Source of the DNA: JBGTGG01 sp964398945
GTDB taxonomy: Bacteria > Bacteroidota > Bacteroidia > Cytophagales > Cyclobacteriaceae
Reading direction: 5' to 3'
Assembly (NCBI GenBank): GCA_964398945.1
Contig: CAYNOT010000007.1
Location: 62,001-126,000, forward strand
Length of the DNA: 64,000 nt
This document shows, piece by piece, positions 17,701-25,477 of the stretch; the first letter of the stretch is position 1; every line of letters starts with the position of its first letter. Under the pieces are notes generated by a model. It did not search any database. It was not told the DNA's origin and saw nothing but the letters and a program-made list of their open reading frames with translations. A program made the translations under genes and the position numbers.

Positions 17701-18239
17701 TCTGTTTGACCGATACTTTTCAATTAGGAGAAACCGATGAGAGCGATAAGTTATTCAAAGACATGTTCCCGCAAAACTCTGCACGGGTAGCCAAACAAAA
17801 GAAAGCACCATTACGAGTTATAATGGGTAATCCTCCTTATTCTATTGGCCAGAAATCAGCGAATGATAATGCACAAAATCAAAGCTACCCGAAATTGGAC
17901 AGGAAGATTGCAAACACGTATGCAAAAGAATCCTCGGCAGGGCTGAACAAATCTTTATACGATGCCTACATTAAGGCATTTCGATGGAGCACTGACCGTT
18001 TAGATCCCGCGCATGGCGGTGTCATTGCATTTGTGTCGAACGGGGCATGGCTGGATGGCAACAGTACAGACGGGTTCCGAAAGATGTTGGAAAAGGAATT
18101 CAGCAGCATTTATGTGTTCAATCTTCGTGGCAATGCACGTACGCAGGGTGAATTAAGACAAAAAGAAGCGGGTAACGTATTCGGTTCCGGTTCGCGCACA
18201 CCCATTGCCATTACCATTTTAGTGAAAAAGGGGAAGTGA
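14766..18239 (+). CDS. Type ISP restriction-modification enzyme, N-terminal part
   Basis: A 1157-residue protein with the first three modules of type ISP (LlaGI/LlaBIII-like) enzymes. An Mrr-like nuclease domain comes first (GxD in GGGDTGIDLVAQ near 59-70, QCK near 79-81). An SF2 helicase/translocase follows (ACGTGKT near 202, CDEAH near 338, TAT, SVGRVMRK near 595). Last is an N6-adenine methylase (DPFTGTGTF near 912, NPPYS near 1023). It stops just after ITILVKKGK, before the target-recognition region, which is supplied by the separate ORF at 19281-20642; the two lengths add up to 1610 residues, about one full type ISP protein. A DUF1016 gene begins two bases after the stop. All catalytic motifs look intact, so activity as a two-subunit enzyme is plausible. 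Confidence 0.88.
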   Translation: MAFNQILDKYRKISFSERDKGDRFERLMQAYLLTDPKYTSLLKKVWLWSEFHGKNDLGGGDTGIDLVAQTFDGDYWAIQCKCFQENSIIDKPAVDSFLSTSSREFKNEQLKTVSFSHRLWISTTNKWGPNATEAIKNQNPPVTRINLFDLQEAPVDWEKLDKGIHGEASRNAKKNLRPHQKESLELTHKHFKKADRGKLIMACGTGKTFSSLRIAENETKGKGLVLFLVPSIALLGQTLREWSSDADEPINAICICSDPEVSRKKTKNDDSDSFSVVDLALPASTNTKDIVNQFKHIKEKSKKGMTVVFSTYQSIDVIARAQKEIIKNGFGEFDLIICDEAHRTTGVSLSGEDESAFTKVHEDKFIKAKKRLYMTATPRLYSDDAKSKAAQAEAILCSMDDTKLYGEEIYRIGFGEAVERDLLTDYKVLILTLSDKDVPPAVQKMISDKENEINTDDASKLIGCINALSKQVLGDEGIIKSTDPEPMRRAVAFCSSIAVSKKITATYNTATDAYLSSLPAEKKEQMVSLASKHIDGTMSAPERDELLGWLKSDMDKNECRILTNVRCLSEGVDVPSLDAVMFLSARNSQVDVVQSVGRVMRKSPGKKYGYIIIPVVVPSDVEADKALDDNERYKVVWTVLNALRAHDDRFNATVNKIELNRKRPTQILVGRPEYSFDNDGAPSLVNEDQATYHTNKDIAHQMALQFEQLQNVVFARMVNKVGDRRYWEQWAKSVAEIAERQVERISRLISDDKKHKKAFANFLGGLQKNINPSITEQEAIEMLSQHIITKPVFEALFEGYSFVKNNPISVSMQTMLDLLEGQAIEKDTETLQKFYESVKMRASGIDNAEGKQRIIIELYDKFFKTAFPKMVERLGIVYTPVEVVDFIVHSVNDVLKKEFDRSISDENIHILDPFTGTGTFITRLLQSGLIDKKDLKRKYKHEIHANEIVLLAYYIAAVNIENAFHDAMEQKDYMAFDGICLTDTFQLGETDESDKLFKDMFPQNSARVAKQKKAPLRVIMGNPPYSIGQKSANDNAQNQSYPKLDRKIANTYAKESSAGLNKSLYDAYIKAFRWSTDRLDPAHGGVIAFVSNGAWLDGNSTDGFRKMLEKEFSSIYVFNLRGNARTQGELRQKEAGNVFGSGSRTPIAITILVKKGK

Positions 18240-18240
18240 G

Positions 18241-19284
18241 ATGAGTAAAGCGTTAAGACATCAAAACAAAAACATATTCAGTGAAATAAAATCGCTGATC
18301 GAGCAAAGCCGCCAGCAGGTAGGCGTTACGGTAAATGCGGCCATTACGCTTTTGTACTGGCAGGTGGGCAAGCGTATCAGTGAAGAAATCATAAAAGAAA
18401 AACGCGCTGAATACGGCAAGCAGGTACTGGCAACATTATCGGCCCAGCTAACTGCCGAATATGGCAATGGATGGAGCAAAAGGCATTTGCATCATTGCCT
18501 CCGCTTTGCAGAGGTTTTTCCTGATATTCAAATTGTGCACACAGTGTGTACACAATTGAGTTGGTCTCACCTGAGACTAATTGCGTCCATGGAAGACGAG
18601 CTAAGGCGCAGTTTCTACATAGAAATGTGTAAGTTGGAAAAATGGAGCTTCCGAACATTCCAGGAACGGATCAACTCCATGCTTTACGAACGCACCGCCA
18701 TCAGCAAAAAGCCCGGGGAAACCATCAAAAACGAATTGCAGCAACTAAGTGATGCCGGGCAAATTTCTCCCGACCTGGTTTTCAGGGACCCGTATTTCCT
18801 GGATTTTCTCGGGCTGAAAGACACTTACTCCGAAAAGGATCTGGAAACCGCCATCATTGCCGAGTTGCAACGCTTCATTACCGAGTTGGGCACCGACTTC
18901 GCTTTCCTCGCACGGCAAAAACGGCTGATGATAGACCACCGCGATTATTTTATTGATTTGCTCTTTTACCACCGCAGGCTGAAATGCCTCGTGGCCATTG
19001 ATTTGAAGATCGGGGAATTTGACGCGGCCTACAAAGGCGAAATGGAATTGTATTTGGGCTACCTCGAAAAGTATGAATCCGTAGAAGGCGAAAACCCGCC
19101 CATCGGCCTCATCCTTTGCAGCGGAAAAAACCCGGAGCATGTAGAACTGATGCAACTGCACAAAAGCAACATCAAAATAGCGGATTATTTCACCATACTC
19201 CCATCCAAAGAAGTGTTGCTGAACAAGTTGCACCAGGCTATTGAAATTGCCAAAAACAGCTTACGAAAACAGGACAAAGAATGA
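18241..19284 (+). CDS. DUF1016 (YhcG-like) PD-(D/E)XK nuclease, copy A
   Basis: A 347-residue protein with a DUF1016 N-terminal domain (about 1-170, ending in the LSWSHLRLI motif) and a C-terminal PD-(D/E)XK nuclease domain (about 180-340). Nuclease residues are visible in FIDLLFYHRR (near 237-246) and AIDLKIGEF (near 252-260). The gene lies exactly between the two parts of the type ISP enzyme: its ATG follows the first stop by one base, and its stop overlaps the next ATG (ATGA). DUF1016 genes are known near type I restriction loci; placement inside a type ISP gene is unusual. A 12-bp imperfect palindrome (18531-18557) encodes the linker before LSWSH. Confidence 0.85.
   Translation: MSKALRHQNKNIFSEIKSLIEQSRQQVGVTVNAAITLLYWQVGKRISEEIIKEKRAEYGKQVLATLSAQLTAEYGNGWSKRHLHHCLRFAEVFPDIQIVHTVCTQLSWSHLRLIASMEDELRRSFYIEMCKLEKWSFRTFQERINSMLYERTAISKKPGETIKNELQQLSDAGQISPDLVFRDPYFLDFLGLKDTYSEKDLETAIIAELQRFITELGTDFAFLARQKRLMIDHRDYFIDLLFYHRRLKCLVAIDLKIGEFDAAYKGEMELYLGYLEKYESVEGENPPIGLILCSGKNPEHVELMQLHKSNIKIADYFTILPSKEVLLNKLHQAIEIAKNSLRKQDKE
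18531..18557 (+). repeat. Palindrome inside DUF1016 copy A
   Basis: AATTGTGCACAC (18531-18542) and GTGTACACAATT (18546-18557) pair at 11 of 12 positions around a 3-nt loop. It encodes the linker just before the conserved LSWSH motif. The other two DUF1016 copies carry unrelated palindromes at the same place. Confidence 0.6.
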
Positions 19285-20642
19285 GTAAAACAAAAATATA
19301 CTACCACGACATAGGCGACTACCTGAGCCGGGAAGAAAAGCTGGCCATCGTAAAAAAGTTCGGTTCCATTGCCAACCCCGATATGCAATGGAAAACCTTA
19401 CAGCCGAATGAGCATGGTGATTGGATTAGCCAGCGGAATGATGTGTTTAATACGTTTATCCCGATTGAGCCTGAAAAGAAATTTGATGCAAAAAGTCAAT
19501 CGTTTTTTATTGCCCAATCGTTAGGAACAGCTACTAATCGTGATGCTTGGGTATATAATTTCTCTCAGAAGAAATTAGTACAGAACATAAAAAAAACAAT
19601 AGCGCATTACAATGAGCAGAGAGAATTACTTGCTTCAGGCAAAATTAAAGAACCCAAAAGAAATTCTGAATCAGGAAGCTGGACACGAGATTGGTTAAAT
19701 CAAATTAGAAAAAATAGAACTTTTACTGAAGCGAAAAAGGAGTATAGAAAAGCACTTTATCGCCCTTTTACATTGCTAAATTGCTATTTTGATGACGACT
19801 TAAATCAGGAGCGTTACCAACTTACTAAACTTTTCCCTGACAAGGATTCAAATAATTTGGTGATAGGTGTTTCTTCTATTGGCTCAACCAAGGGATTAGC
19901 AGTTTCAGTGTCCAAATACATTACTGATTTACACTTTAACGGTGATACCCAATGCTTTCCTCTCTATTACTACGAAGAACGAGATAGAAACAGCCCAAGT
20001 CTTTTTGATGCCACAGGAGACAGCGAGTACATCCGCAGAGACGGGGTAAGTGACTTTATTTTTGAAAGAGCTAAAAAGCAGTACGGCAAAAATGTAAGCA
20101 AAGAAGATATTTTCTATTATGTGTATGGCTTTTTGCACAGCCCGGAGTATAGAGAAACCTTTGCCAATGATTTAAAGAAAATGCTGCCACGTTTGCCTTT
20201 AGTGGAAGATGTAAAAGATTTCTGGGCATTCAGCAAAGCAGGCCGCAAGCTGGCTGAGTTGCATATTAATTATGAAAGCGTCCCTGCATTGAAAGGTGTA
20301 AAAGTAACCGGGGATGATAGCAGGTTCTACACAGTAGAAAAAATGCGCTTCCCTAAAAAAGACCAGAAAGATACCATTCACTACAACAGTAAAATCACCA
20401 TTTCAAACATTCCCACAAAAGCTTATGAGTATGTTGTGAACGGCAAGAGCGCCATTGAATGGATCATGGAACGCTACCAGATCACCACCCACAAAGAAAG
20501 CAGCATCAAAAACGACCCCAACGATTGGGCGAAAGAAGTTGGAAATCCGAGATACATTCTTGATTTGCTGTTAAGCATTATCAATGTAAGTGTGCAGACG
20601 GTGGAGATTGTGGAAGGGTTGCCGAAAGTAAAGTTTGAGTAA
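19281..20642 (+). CDS. Type ISP enzyme, C-terminal target-recognition part
   Basis: A 453-residue protein starting MSKTKIYYHDIGDYLSREEKL, which is internal sequence (methylase-to-specificity linker) in full-length type ISP enzymes. The rest is the coupler and target-recognition region, including RPFTLLNCYFDDDLN, DLHFNGDTQCFPLYYY and the conserved end segment with YVYGFLHSPEYRETFANDLKKMLPRLPL. It should give the complex its DNA specificity. The ATG overlaps the DUF1016-A stop by four bases, so the three ORFs are translationally coupled. Without the upstream ORF it has no catalytic motif. A 54-bp near-copy of its 3-prime end occurs at 22245-22298. Confidence 0.85.
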   Translation: MSKTKIYYHDIGDYLSREEKLAIVKKFGSIANPDMQWKTLQPNEHGDWISQRNDVFNTFIPIEPEKKFDAKSQSFFIAQSLGTATNRDAWVYNFSQKKLVQNIKKTIAHYNEQRELLASGKIKEPKRNSESGSWTRDWLNQIRKNRTFTEAKKEYRKALYRPFTLLNCYFDDDLNQERYQLTKLFPDKDSNNLVIGVSSIGSTKGLAVSVSKYITDLHFNGDTQCFPLYYYEERDRNSPSLFDATGDSEYIRRDGVSDFIFERAKKQYGKNVSKEDIFYYVYGFLHSPEYRETFANDLKKMLPRLPLVEDVKDFWAFSKAGRKLAELHINYESVPALKGVKVTGDDSRFYTVEKMRFPKKDQKDTIHYNSKITISNIPTKAYEYVVNGKSAIEWIMERYQITTHKESSIKNDPNDWAKEVGNPRYILDLLLSIINVSVQTVEIVEGLPKVKFE

Positions 20643-20655
20643 TAAGGAATATACT

Positions 20656-22233
20656 ATGAGTTCTGAGCTTGACAAAGACTATGTACTAATTCTGCAAGAC
20701 CTGAAAGAGAAAATCAGGCAGGCAAGGTTGCGTGCTGCCGTTGTAGTTAATGCCCAGCTTCTTCAGGTGTACTGGGAAATCGGGCAAACCATTTTGGAAC
20801 AGCAGAAGAGATTAGGCTGGGGTAAAAAAATAATCAAACAACTGTCCATTGATTTAAAAACTGAATTCCCCGATATGAAGGGTTTTTCAGAGCGAAACCT
20901 GGTGTACATGCAAACTTTCGCTGCTGCATACCCTCAATTTACAATTACGCAACCAGCGGTTGCGCAAATTACGCAGGGCAAACCTGCGCAATTGGAAAAG
21001 CTCGTTGGCCAGCTACCCTGGACACATAATACCATATTGCTTGATAAACTTCCTTCTCCTGATGAACGGCTGTTCTATGTACAAAAATGTATTCAAAACG
21101 GGTGGAGCAAGTCTGTACTTATTCATCAGATTGAAAGCGATTTATATAATCGACAGGGAAAAGCGATTACCAACTTTGAACAGACGCTACCGAAATATCA
21201 ATCAGATCTTGCGCGGGAAACATTTAAAAACCCTTACCTCTTCGATTTTCTGGGTATCGAAGAAGAAATACACGAACGCGAATTAGAAAAAGCCCTTATC
21301 CAACACATCAAAAAGTTTTTACTTGAACTCGGCAGAGGCTTTGCCTTTGTGGGCAACCAGCATAACCTGGTTGTGAATGGAGACGATTTCTTTTTGGACT
21401 TGCTCTTTTATAATTACCACCTGCACTGCTTTGTAGTCTTTGAATTGAAGGTTGGTAATTTTCTGCCCGAGTATGCGGGGAAACTGAATTTCTACATTAA
21501 TACAATCGACCAGCAAATTAAAGGAGCAGACGACAAGCCAACCATTGGTGTGTTGCTGTGCAAAACCCCAAATGAAACAGTAGTGAAGTATGCCCTAACA
21601 GGAATACAATCACCTATGGGTGTGGCCGAATACGAATTGATCAACGCACTGCCAAAGCAATTGAAAGCGCAAATGCCAACAGTAGAAGAATTGGAAAAGG
21701 AATTAGAAACACCTCAGAAACCACTTGATGCAAAACTCGCCCGGATAAAAGAACTCGCCTCACAAATGAAAGGTGAATCCTTAAAGGAAAGGGACAACAA
21801 AAGCATCATTGAATTATTTACACATACGTTGCCCCAACTAAAAGAACGCCTCGAAACACGGCTGGAAAGTATCATGAAAGAATTTGATAGCCATAAAGTT
21901 TCGCGAATCCTTAATGAGCAGTATGATTATGCTACGGATGTTGACCTGGAAGCGAAATTATTAAAAGAAGGCGTACGCAAAGTAGGCATACATGTAAACC
22001 TGCAAGGCTTCATCAAAGCAGGAACAAAAACATTTAACGTGTGGAAGGAACTGAAATTTGAACTCTATCAATACTATTACCACATCAGAACATTCACTAA
22101 TCAAGACGTTACCTTAGCCGAGCGGTTATATGACCAACCCTGGACAGAACATGATCTTGACCAACTAACTGAAACCTTTGCCGAAATTATTGCCGATGAT
22201 GTGGAGCAGAATATTAAAAGGATACAGGTATAA
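20656..22233 (+). CDS. DUF1016 nuclease with C-terminal extension, copy B
   Basis: About 525 residues from ATG 20656 (preceded by AAGGA; a TTG at 20635 would overlap the previous gene). The first 340 residues are a complete DUF1016 protein: N-terminal domain, LPWTHN motif, and PD-(D/E)XK core in FLDLLFYNYHLHC and VFELKVGNF. Residues about 345-525 are an extra part not found in copy A: a charged, probably coiled-coil stretch (EELEKELETPQ, KELASQMKGESLKERDNK) and a helical tail. The family is normally about 340-380 residues, so this is a fusion or elongated form. It lies 13 bp after the type ISP recognition gene. Paired palindromes (20945-20992) encode the linker before LPWTH. Confidence 0.8.
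   Translation: MSSELDKDYVLILQDLKEKIRQARLRAAVVVNAQLLQVYWEIGQTILEQQKRLGWGKKIIKQLSIDLKTEFPDMKGFSERNLVYMQTFAAAYPQFTITQPAVAQITQGKPAQLEKLVGQLPWTHNTILLDKLPSPDERLFYVQKCIQNGWSKSVLIHQIESDLYNRQGKAITNFEQTLPKYQSDLARETFKNPYLFDFLGIEEEIHERELEKALIQHIKKFLLELGRGFAFVGNQHNLVVNGDDFFLDLLFYNYHLHCFVVFELKVGNFLPEYAGKLNFYINTIDQQIKGADDKPTIGVLLCKTPNETVVKYALTGIQSPMGVAEYELINALPKQLKAQMPTVEELEKELETPQKPLDAKLARIKELASQMKGESLKERDNKSIIELFTHTLPQLKERLETRLESIMKEFDSHKVSRILNEQYDYATDVDLEAKLLKEGVRKVGIHVNLQGFIKAGTKTFNVWKELKFELYQYYYHIRTFTNQDVTLAERLYDQPWTEHDLDQLTETFAEIIADDVEQNIKRIQV
20945..20992 (+). repeat. Two palindromes inside DUF1016 copy B
   Basis: TTACGCAACC-AGC-GGTTGCGCAA (20945-20967) and ATTACGCAGG-GCAAA-CCTGCGCAAT (20968-20992) are adjacent, each with 9 of 10 pairs. 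They encode a TQPAVAQITQGKPAQ-like linker at the same protein position as the palindromes of copies A and C. Confidence 0.6.
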
Positions 22234-22244
22234 ATTACATTAGG

Positions 22245-22298
22245 AGTGTGCAGACGGTAGAGATTGTGGAGGGGTTGTTGAAGGTTAAGTTTGAGTGA
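22245..22298 (+). pseudogene. Relic of a type ISP 3-prime end
   Basis: These 54 bp match the last 54 bp of the recognition gene (20589-20642) at 47 positions and still encode SVQTVEIVEGLLKVKFE plus a stop. Most differences are at third codon positions, so the copy seems to derive from a related functional allele, not from decay of a local duplicate. It implies that DUF1016 copy B sits between two type ISP 3-prime ends. Confidence 0.65.
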
Positions 22299-22325
22299 AT
22301 ATCAATGGCAACGGAGCCTTAGAAT

Positions 22326-23684
22326 ATGGGTAACAAGAAAAGAACAGTTGTTTTATTTGGAGCAGGAGCAGCCATCCCTTGGGGAGGACCAAGTACATCT
22401 TGCTTAACTAAATTGATAAAAAAATCAGCTCCCTTGTTTCGATTTAGCGATAGCCAAATAGCTATTACTGAATTTGTTTATGATACGCTAAGAAGATCGC
22501 GTTATAAAGACATTAACTTTGAAACGATCATTAATGTAATAGAGGAATTCATAGTACACTATGCTTATTTCGATAGCAATGAAAGAACATCATCAATAAG
22601 CAAGTCCTTCTTTAGCCCCGCCTTTGATAGTCGATCATTGGATTTCTCCATAACAGGCGGCAAAGAAGAACATAATTATAAACTTGAAATTCCGGCCGGG
22701 ATCGAGTATGAAGATGCCCAATCTGCTGTTAACCACGAATCACCCACACAGTTTTACTTTCAACACTTACTTTCAGCCATACTTTTTAGAATTAATCTAA
22801 GGGTTTCACACTATTCACTTAGCAGAAAGGATGATATCATGACGGGTGATGAAAGGGAGATTAATGAATCTTTTATAAGGTGGTATCAGGCGCTTTCCGC
22901 AGATTCAGTAGTACGAATGTACACTTTAAACTACGACCGGAATTTTAAACTACTGGCGGATAAAGCGGGAATTACTGCATTTGAGGGTTTTGAGTTCGAT
23001 GAGTCCCTACAAGAAGATGAACTGAATGATGGTCAGCTTAATCTGGAGCGCATTCTGTCAGACTTTGATACCCCAATTCATTATAATCTTCATGGCTCTA
23101 CCTATTGGCAGGTTCATCCGACAGATGATTTTACCGAGTTGAATAACCCGTGGATTTCATTAAGTCCCTTTCCTGTTCATGAAGGAAGCTATTCGGAAAA
23201 GCCAATACTTCAAATTGATAAGGGAAAGAATATACTCATTTCAAATATTATTACAGGCTATCAGAAAACACAAAAATCTTTTGTTACACCGTTCCGGCAA
23301 ATGCAGGCTGCTTTTGACCGAGATTGTATTTTGGCAGATGAAATAATTGTGGTAGGGTACTCATTTGGTGATTACCATATTAATTCCAGCATTGTAAATG
23401 CTCTGAAATACAATAAGAAATTAAGATTGCATTTTATTGATCCTGCCTATGCTGAGAAAGATGGTATGAAGGGGTATGATTTACTTGTGCAAAGGCTTAT
23501 TCACATTTTTTCGGATCTATTTCACTTTGGAAGAACACAACCAATTTATTCTTCTGACAGAGATTCCTGCACTTATTTTGATGAAAAACTCATCGTATCA
23601 ATGGTTGGTTTTGACCAATATTTAAACAAACCATTGAATTATACTCAGGTTGATGGGGTTTCCGCACGCACAGGGTCTTACTAA
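22326..23684 (+). CDS. SIR2-like domain protein, putative defence effector
   Basis: A 452-residue protein with SIR2_2-type NAD-binding features: VVLFGAGAAIPWGGPST at 9-25, TLNYDRNF near 200, HYNLHGSTYW near 254 and IVVGYSFGDYHIN near 345. SIR2-like proteins in defence systems (Thoeris ThsA, DSR, SIR2-HerA, SIR2-pAgo) deplete NAD+ on infection. No transmembrane segment or second catalytic domain is obvious. It follows the type ISP/DUF1016 cluster on the same strand, 92 bp after copy B with a relic in between. NADase activity and a link to the restriction genes are inference from family and context. Confidence 0.75.
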   Translation: MGNKKRTVVLFGAGAAIPWGGPSTSCLTKLIKKSAPLFRFSDSQIAITEFVYDTLRRSRYKDINFETIINVIEEFIVHYAYFDSNERTSSISKSFFSPAFDSRSLDFSITGGKEEHNYKLEIPAGIEYEDAQSAVNHESPTQFYFQHLLSAILFRINLRVSHYSLSRKDDIMTGDEREINESFIRWYQALSADSVVRMYTLNYDRNFKLLADKAGITAFEGFEFDESLQEDELNDGQLNLERILSDFDTPIHYNLHGSTYWQVHPTDDFTELNNPWISLSPFPVHEGSYSEKPILQIDKGKNILISNIITGYQKTQKSFVTPFRQMQAAFDRDCILADEIIVVGYSFGDYHINSSIVNALKYNKKLRLHFIDPAYAEKDGMKGYDLLVQRLIHIFSDLFHFGRTQPIYSSDRDSCTYFDEKLIVSMVGFDQYLNKPLNYTQVDGVSARTGSY

Positions 23685-23690
23685 AATATA

Positions 23691-23798
23691 ATGAGCAACA
23701 TAAAACTATTTGAAGCCCAAAAAGTAAGAACCCATTGGGATGATAGGAATAAGATTATCTCTAAATTGAGAAACTCTAAATTGAGAAACTCTAAATGA
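23691..23798 (+). pseudogene. Truncated Bro-N gene, fragment 1
   Basis: A 35-codon ORF starting MSNIKLFEAQKVRTHWDD, which matches the first residues of the Bro-N gene at 25478. After about 20 codons it turns into a repeat-encoded tail (SKLRNSKLRNSK) and stops. Its stop overlaps the ATG of the XRE-ImmA gene by four bases. It is a remnant, though it may still serve as a leader ORF that couples translation. Confidence 0.6.
23760..23796 (+). repeat. 15-bp tandem repeat at gene junction
   Basis: TCTAAATTGAGAAAC is present at 23760-23774 and 23775-23789, with a third partial unit at 23790-23796. The repeat ends in the overlapping stop/start of the Bro-N fragment and the XRE-ImmA gene. As the unit is a multiple of three, copy changes keep the frame. 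Confidence 0.7.
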
Positions 23799-24946
23799 AA
23801 GAAAATATCCACATAAAAGTTAACCACAGCGTGCTTGTTTGGGCAAGGAAATCACTTGCCATTACTCGCAATCAGGCATCTGAAAAAACAAAGATTGCAG
23901 CCAAGAGGTTAGCGCAACTGGAAAAAGGTGAAAGACAGCCAACCTTAGAGGAACTGAAAGAATTTTCAAAAGCCTACAAAAGAACTATTGCCACCTTGTT
24001 GCTTTCGGAACCGCCAAAGGAAAATCCACTACCTGCCGACAGAAGAACAGTAAACTCCAAAGACCTCGGCAATTTCCACGAGAAAACAATTATGGCTGTT
24101 CGTAAAGCCCGTGCTTTAGCGCAGTCATACGTTGAACTCCGTCAGGAAATGGATGTTGAAATTCCGAAGCTGAACTTCGTTGCCTCTATTAATGAACAAC
24201 CTCAGAGCGTAGCCGTTAAAATCCGCCAGCTCTTAAACCTTGACGAAATCAGGGAAATACAAAACATCAATGATGCGCTGGAAGCATATATTCAAAAAGT
24301 TGAATCGTTAGGCATTGCCGTTTTTCAATTGAGTTTAACACAAGACAAGCTAAGAGGGTTTTCCATTACTGATGATGTTATCCCGATTATCGGCATTAAG
24401 CGTGGCGGTGAAGCAGCACATTCCAAAATTTTTACTCTGTTCCACGAATTGGGCCATATTTTACTGAATGAAGGAGCCTTGTGCGACCTGTCAGAAAAAA
24501 CCAATATTGAGATAGAAAAATGGTGCAATGCTTTTTCAGCTGAAGTGCTTATTCCGACTGCGGAATTGTTGCAAATGGAGAAAGTAATTGAGCAGCAGCA
24601 GCGAGGTGAAAAAACCTGGGCAAAAAAAGACCTTGTTACTCTTGCCACTTATTTTCATGTTGGGCCTTTAGCTCTGCTGAGAAGTTTGCTTGAAAAACAA
24701 CTCACAACATCAGCATTCTATAATGAAAAACATCAGGCTTGGAACAAACCACAATTTGGCAGAGCAAAAAATCCGGAGGGAAGGAACATAGCGAAGGAAG
24801 CTATTAAGGAAAAGGGAAGAACATATATTTCATTGGCATTCTCGGCTTATGATCAAAACCGGATTGATTTGAAAGACCTATCTGACTTTTTGGGTGTCAG
24901 GTTATCTTATATTCCGAAAACCCGTCAATTACTGAATGTATCATAA
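23795..24946 (+). CDS. XRE-family HTH / ImmA-IrrE metallopeptidase
   Basis: A 383-residue protein with an N-terminal XRE helix-turn-helix (about 8-62) and a C-terminal ImmA/IrrE zinc peptidase domain whose HELGH motif is near 217-221, with a downstream Glu in the CNAFSAEVLIP segment. Such two-domain proteins act as regulators or antitoxins of adjacent toxins, or cleave phage or element repressors. Its stop overlaps the ATG of the PIN-domain gene by one base, so the two form one unit. The start overlaps the Bro-N fragment stop. Confidence 0.85.
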   Translation: MKENIHIKVNHSVLVWARKSLAITRNQASEKTKIAAKRLAQLEKGERQPTLEELKEFSKAYKRTIATLLLSEPPKENPLPADRRTVNSKDLGNFHEKTIMAVRKARALAQSYVELRQEMDVEIPKLNFVASINEQPQSVAVKIRQLLNLDEIREIQNINDALEAYIQKVESLGIAVFQLSLTQDKLRGFSITDDVIPIIGIKRGGEAAHSKIFTLFHELGHILLNEGALCDLSEKTNIEIEKWCNAFSAEVLIPTAELLQMEKVIEQQQRGEKTWAKKDLVTLATYFHVGPLALLRSLLEKQLTTSAFYNEKHQAWNKPQFGRAKNPEGRNIAKEAIKEKGRTYISLAFSAYDQNRIDLKDLSDFLGVRLSYIPKTRQLLNVS

Positions 24947-25464
24947 TGGATTTGTTCAGCGATGAAAATATAGTATATGTAATTGATACAAGCGGATTGA
25001 TTGTACTCGAATCAACTTTTAAGCGGGATAATCCTGTATTCACCGCTATTTGGGAGGAGATTGAAGATTTAATTGGTCAGGACTGTTTTAAAACTATTGA
25101 TTTTGTAGAAGAAGAAATAAACAGCTACGAAGGCAAGCAGGATTTTTTAAAAACGTGGGTAAAGAAATGGAAAAAGCATCTTGTTGTTTCAACCGATGTA
25201 GCCAGTATAAATGCAACCATACCCATCATTAATGAAGAATACAATACAGGCTTTTTTGATGCAAAGAAACAAGCTGACGGAAAAGAAGAAGCTGACCCAT
25301 ATTTGATTGGCTACTGCAAAGTTCATAACTGTGTTTTAATCACAAACGAAAGCAAAACCAAGCATAATAAAATACCAGCCGTCTCAACGAAGAATGGAGT
25401 GAGGTGTATTGATATTAATGATTTTTTGGTTGAGAGAGGATTAAGAATGGAAAGGAAGAAATAA
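24946..25464 (+). CDS. DUF4411-type PIN-like toxin
   Basis: A 172-residue protein with a PIN-like fold: IDTSG near 13-17 (first acidic residue), acidic FVEEEI near 57-62, EEADPYLIGYC near 113-123 and LITNESK near 130. DUF4411 proteins are PIN-related putative RNases usually encoded right after an XRE-ImmA/IrrE protein, as here (one-base overlap). Predicted toxin of a type II-like toxin-antitoxin pair; the target RNA is unknown. Confidence 0.78.
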   Translation: MDLFSDENIVYVIDTSGLIVLESTFKRDNPVFTAIWEEIEDLIGQDCFKTIDFVEEEINSYEGKQDFLKTWVKKWKKHLVVSTDVASINATIPIINEEYNTGFFDAKKQADGKEEADPYLIGYCKVHNCVLITNESKTKHNKIPAVSTKNGVRCIDINDFLVERGLRMERKK

Positions 25465-25477
25465 GACCTGATTATAT

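Noticed and set aside
18563..18577. GTCTCA-CC-TGAGAC palindrome in DUF1016 copy A
   Set aside because: It lies inside the conserved WSHLRL codons and can be explained by protein constraint, unlike the linker palindromes.
18239..19281. Type ISP halves as one gene with a simple in-frame insertion
   Set aside because: Removing the DUF1016 ORF leaves a stop codon and a frame offset, so simple excision would not restore one ORF.
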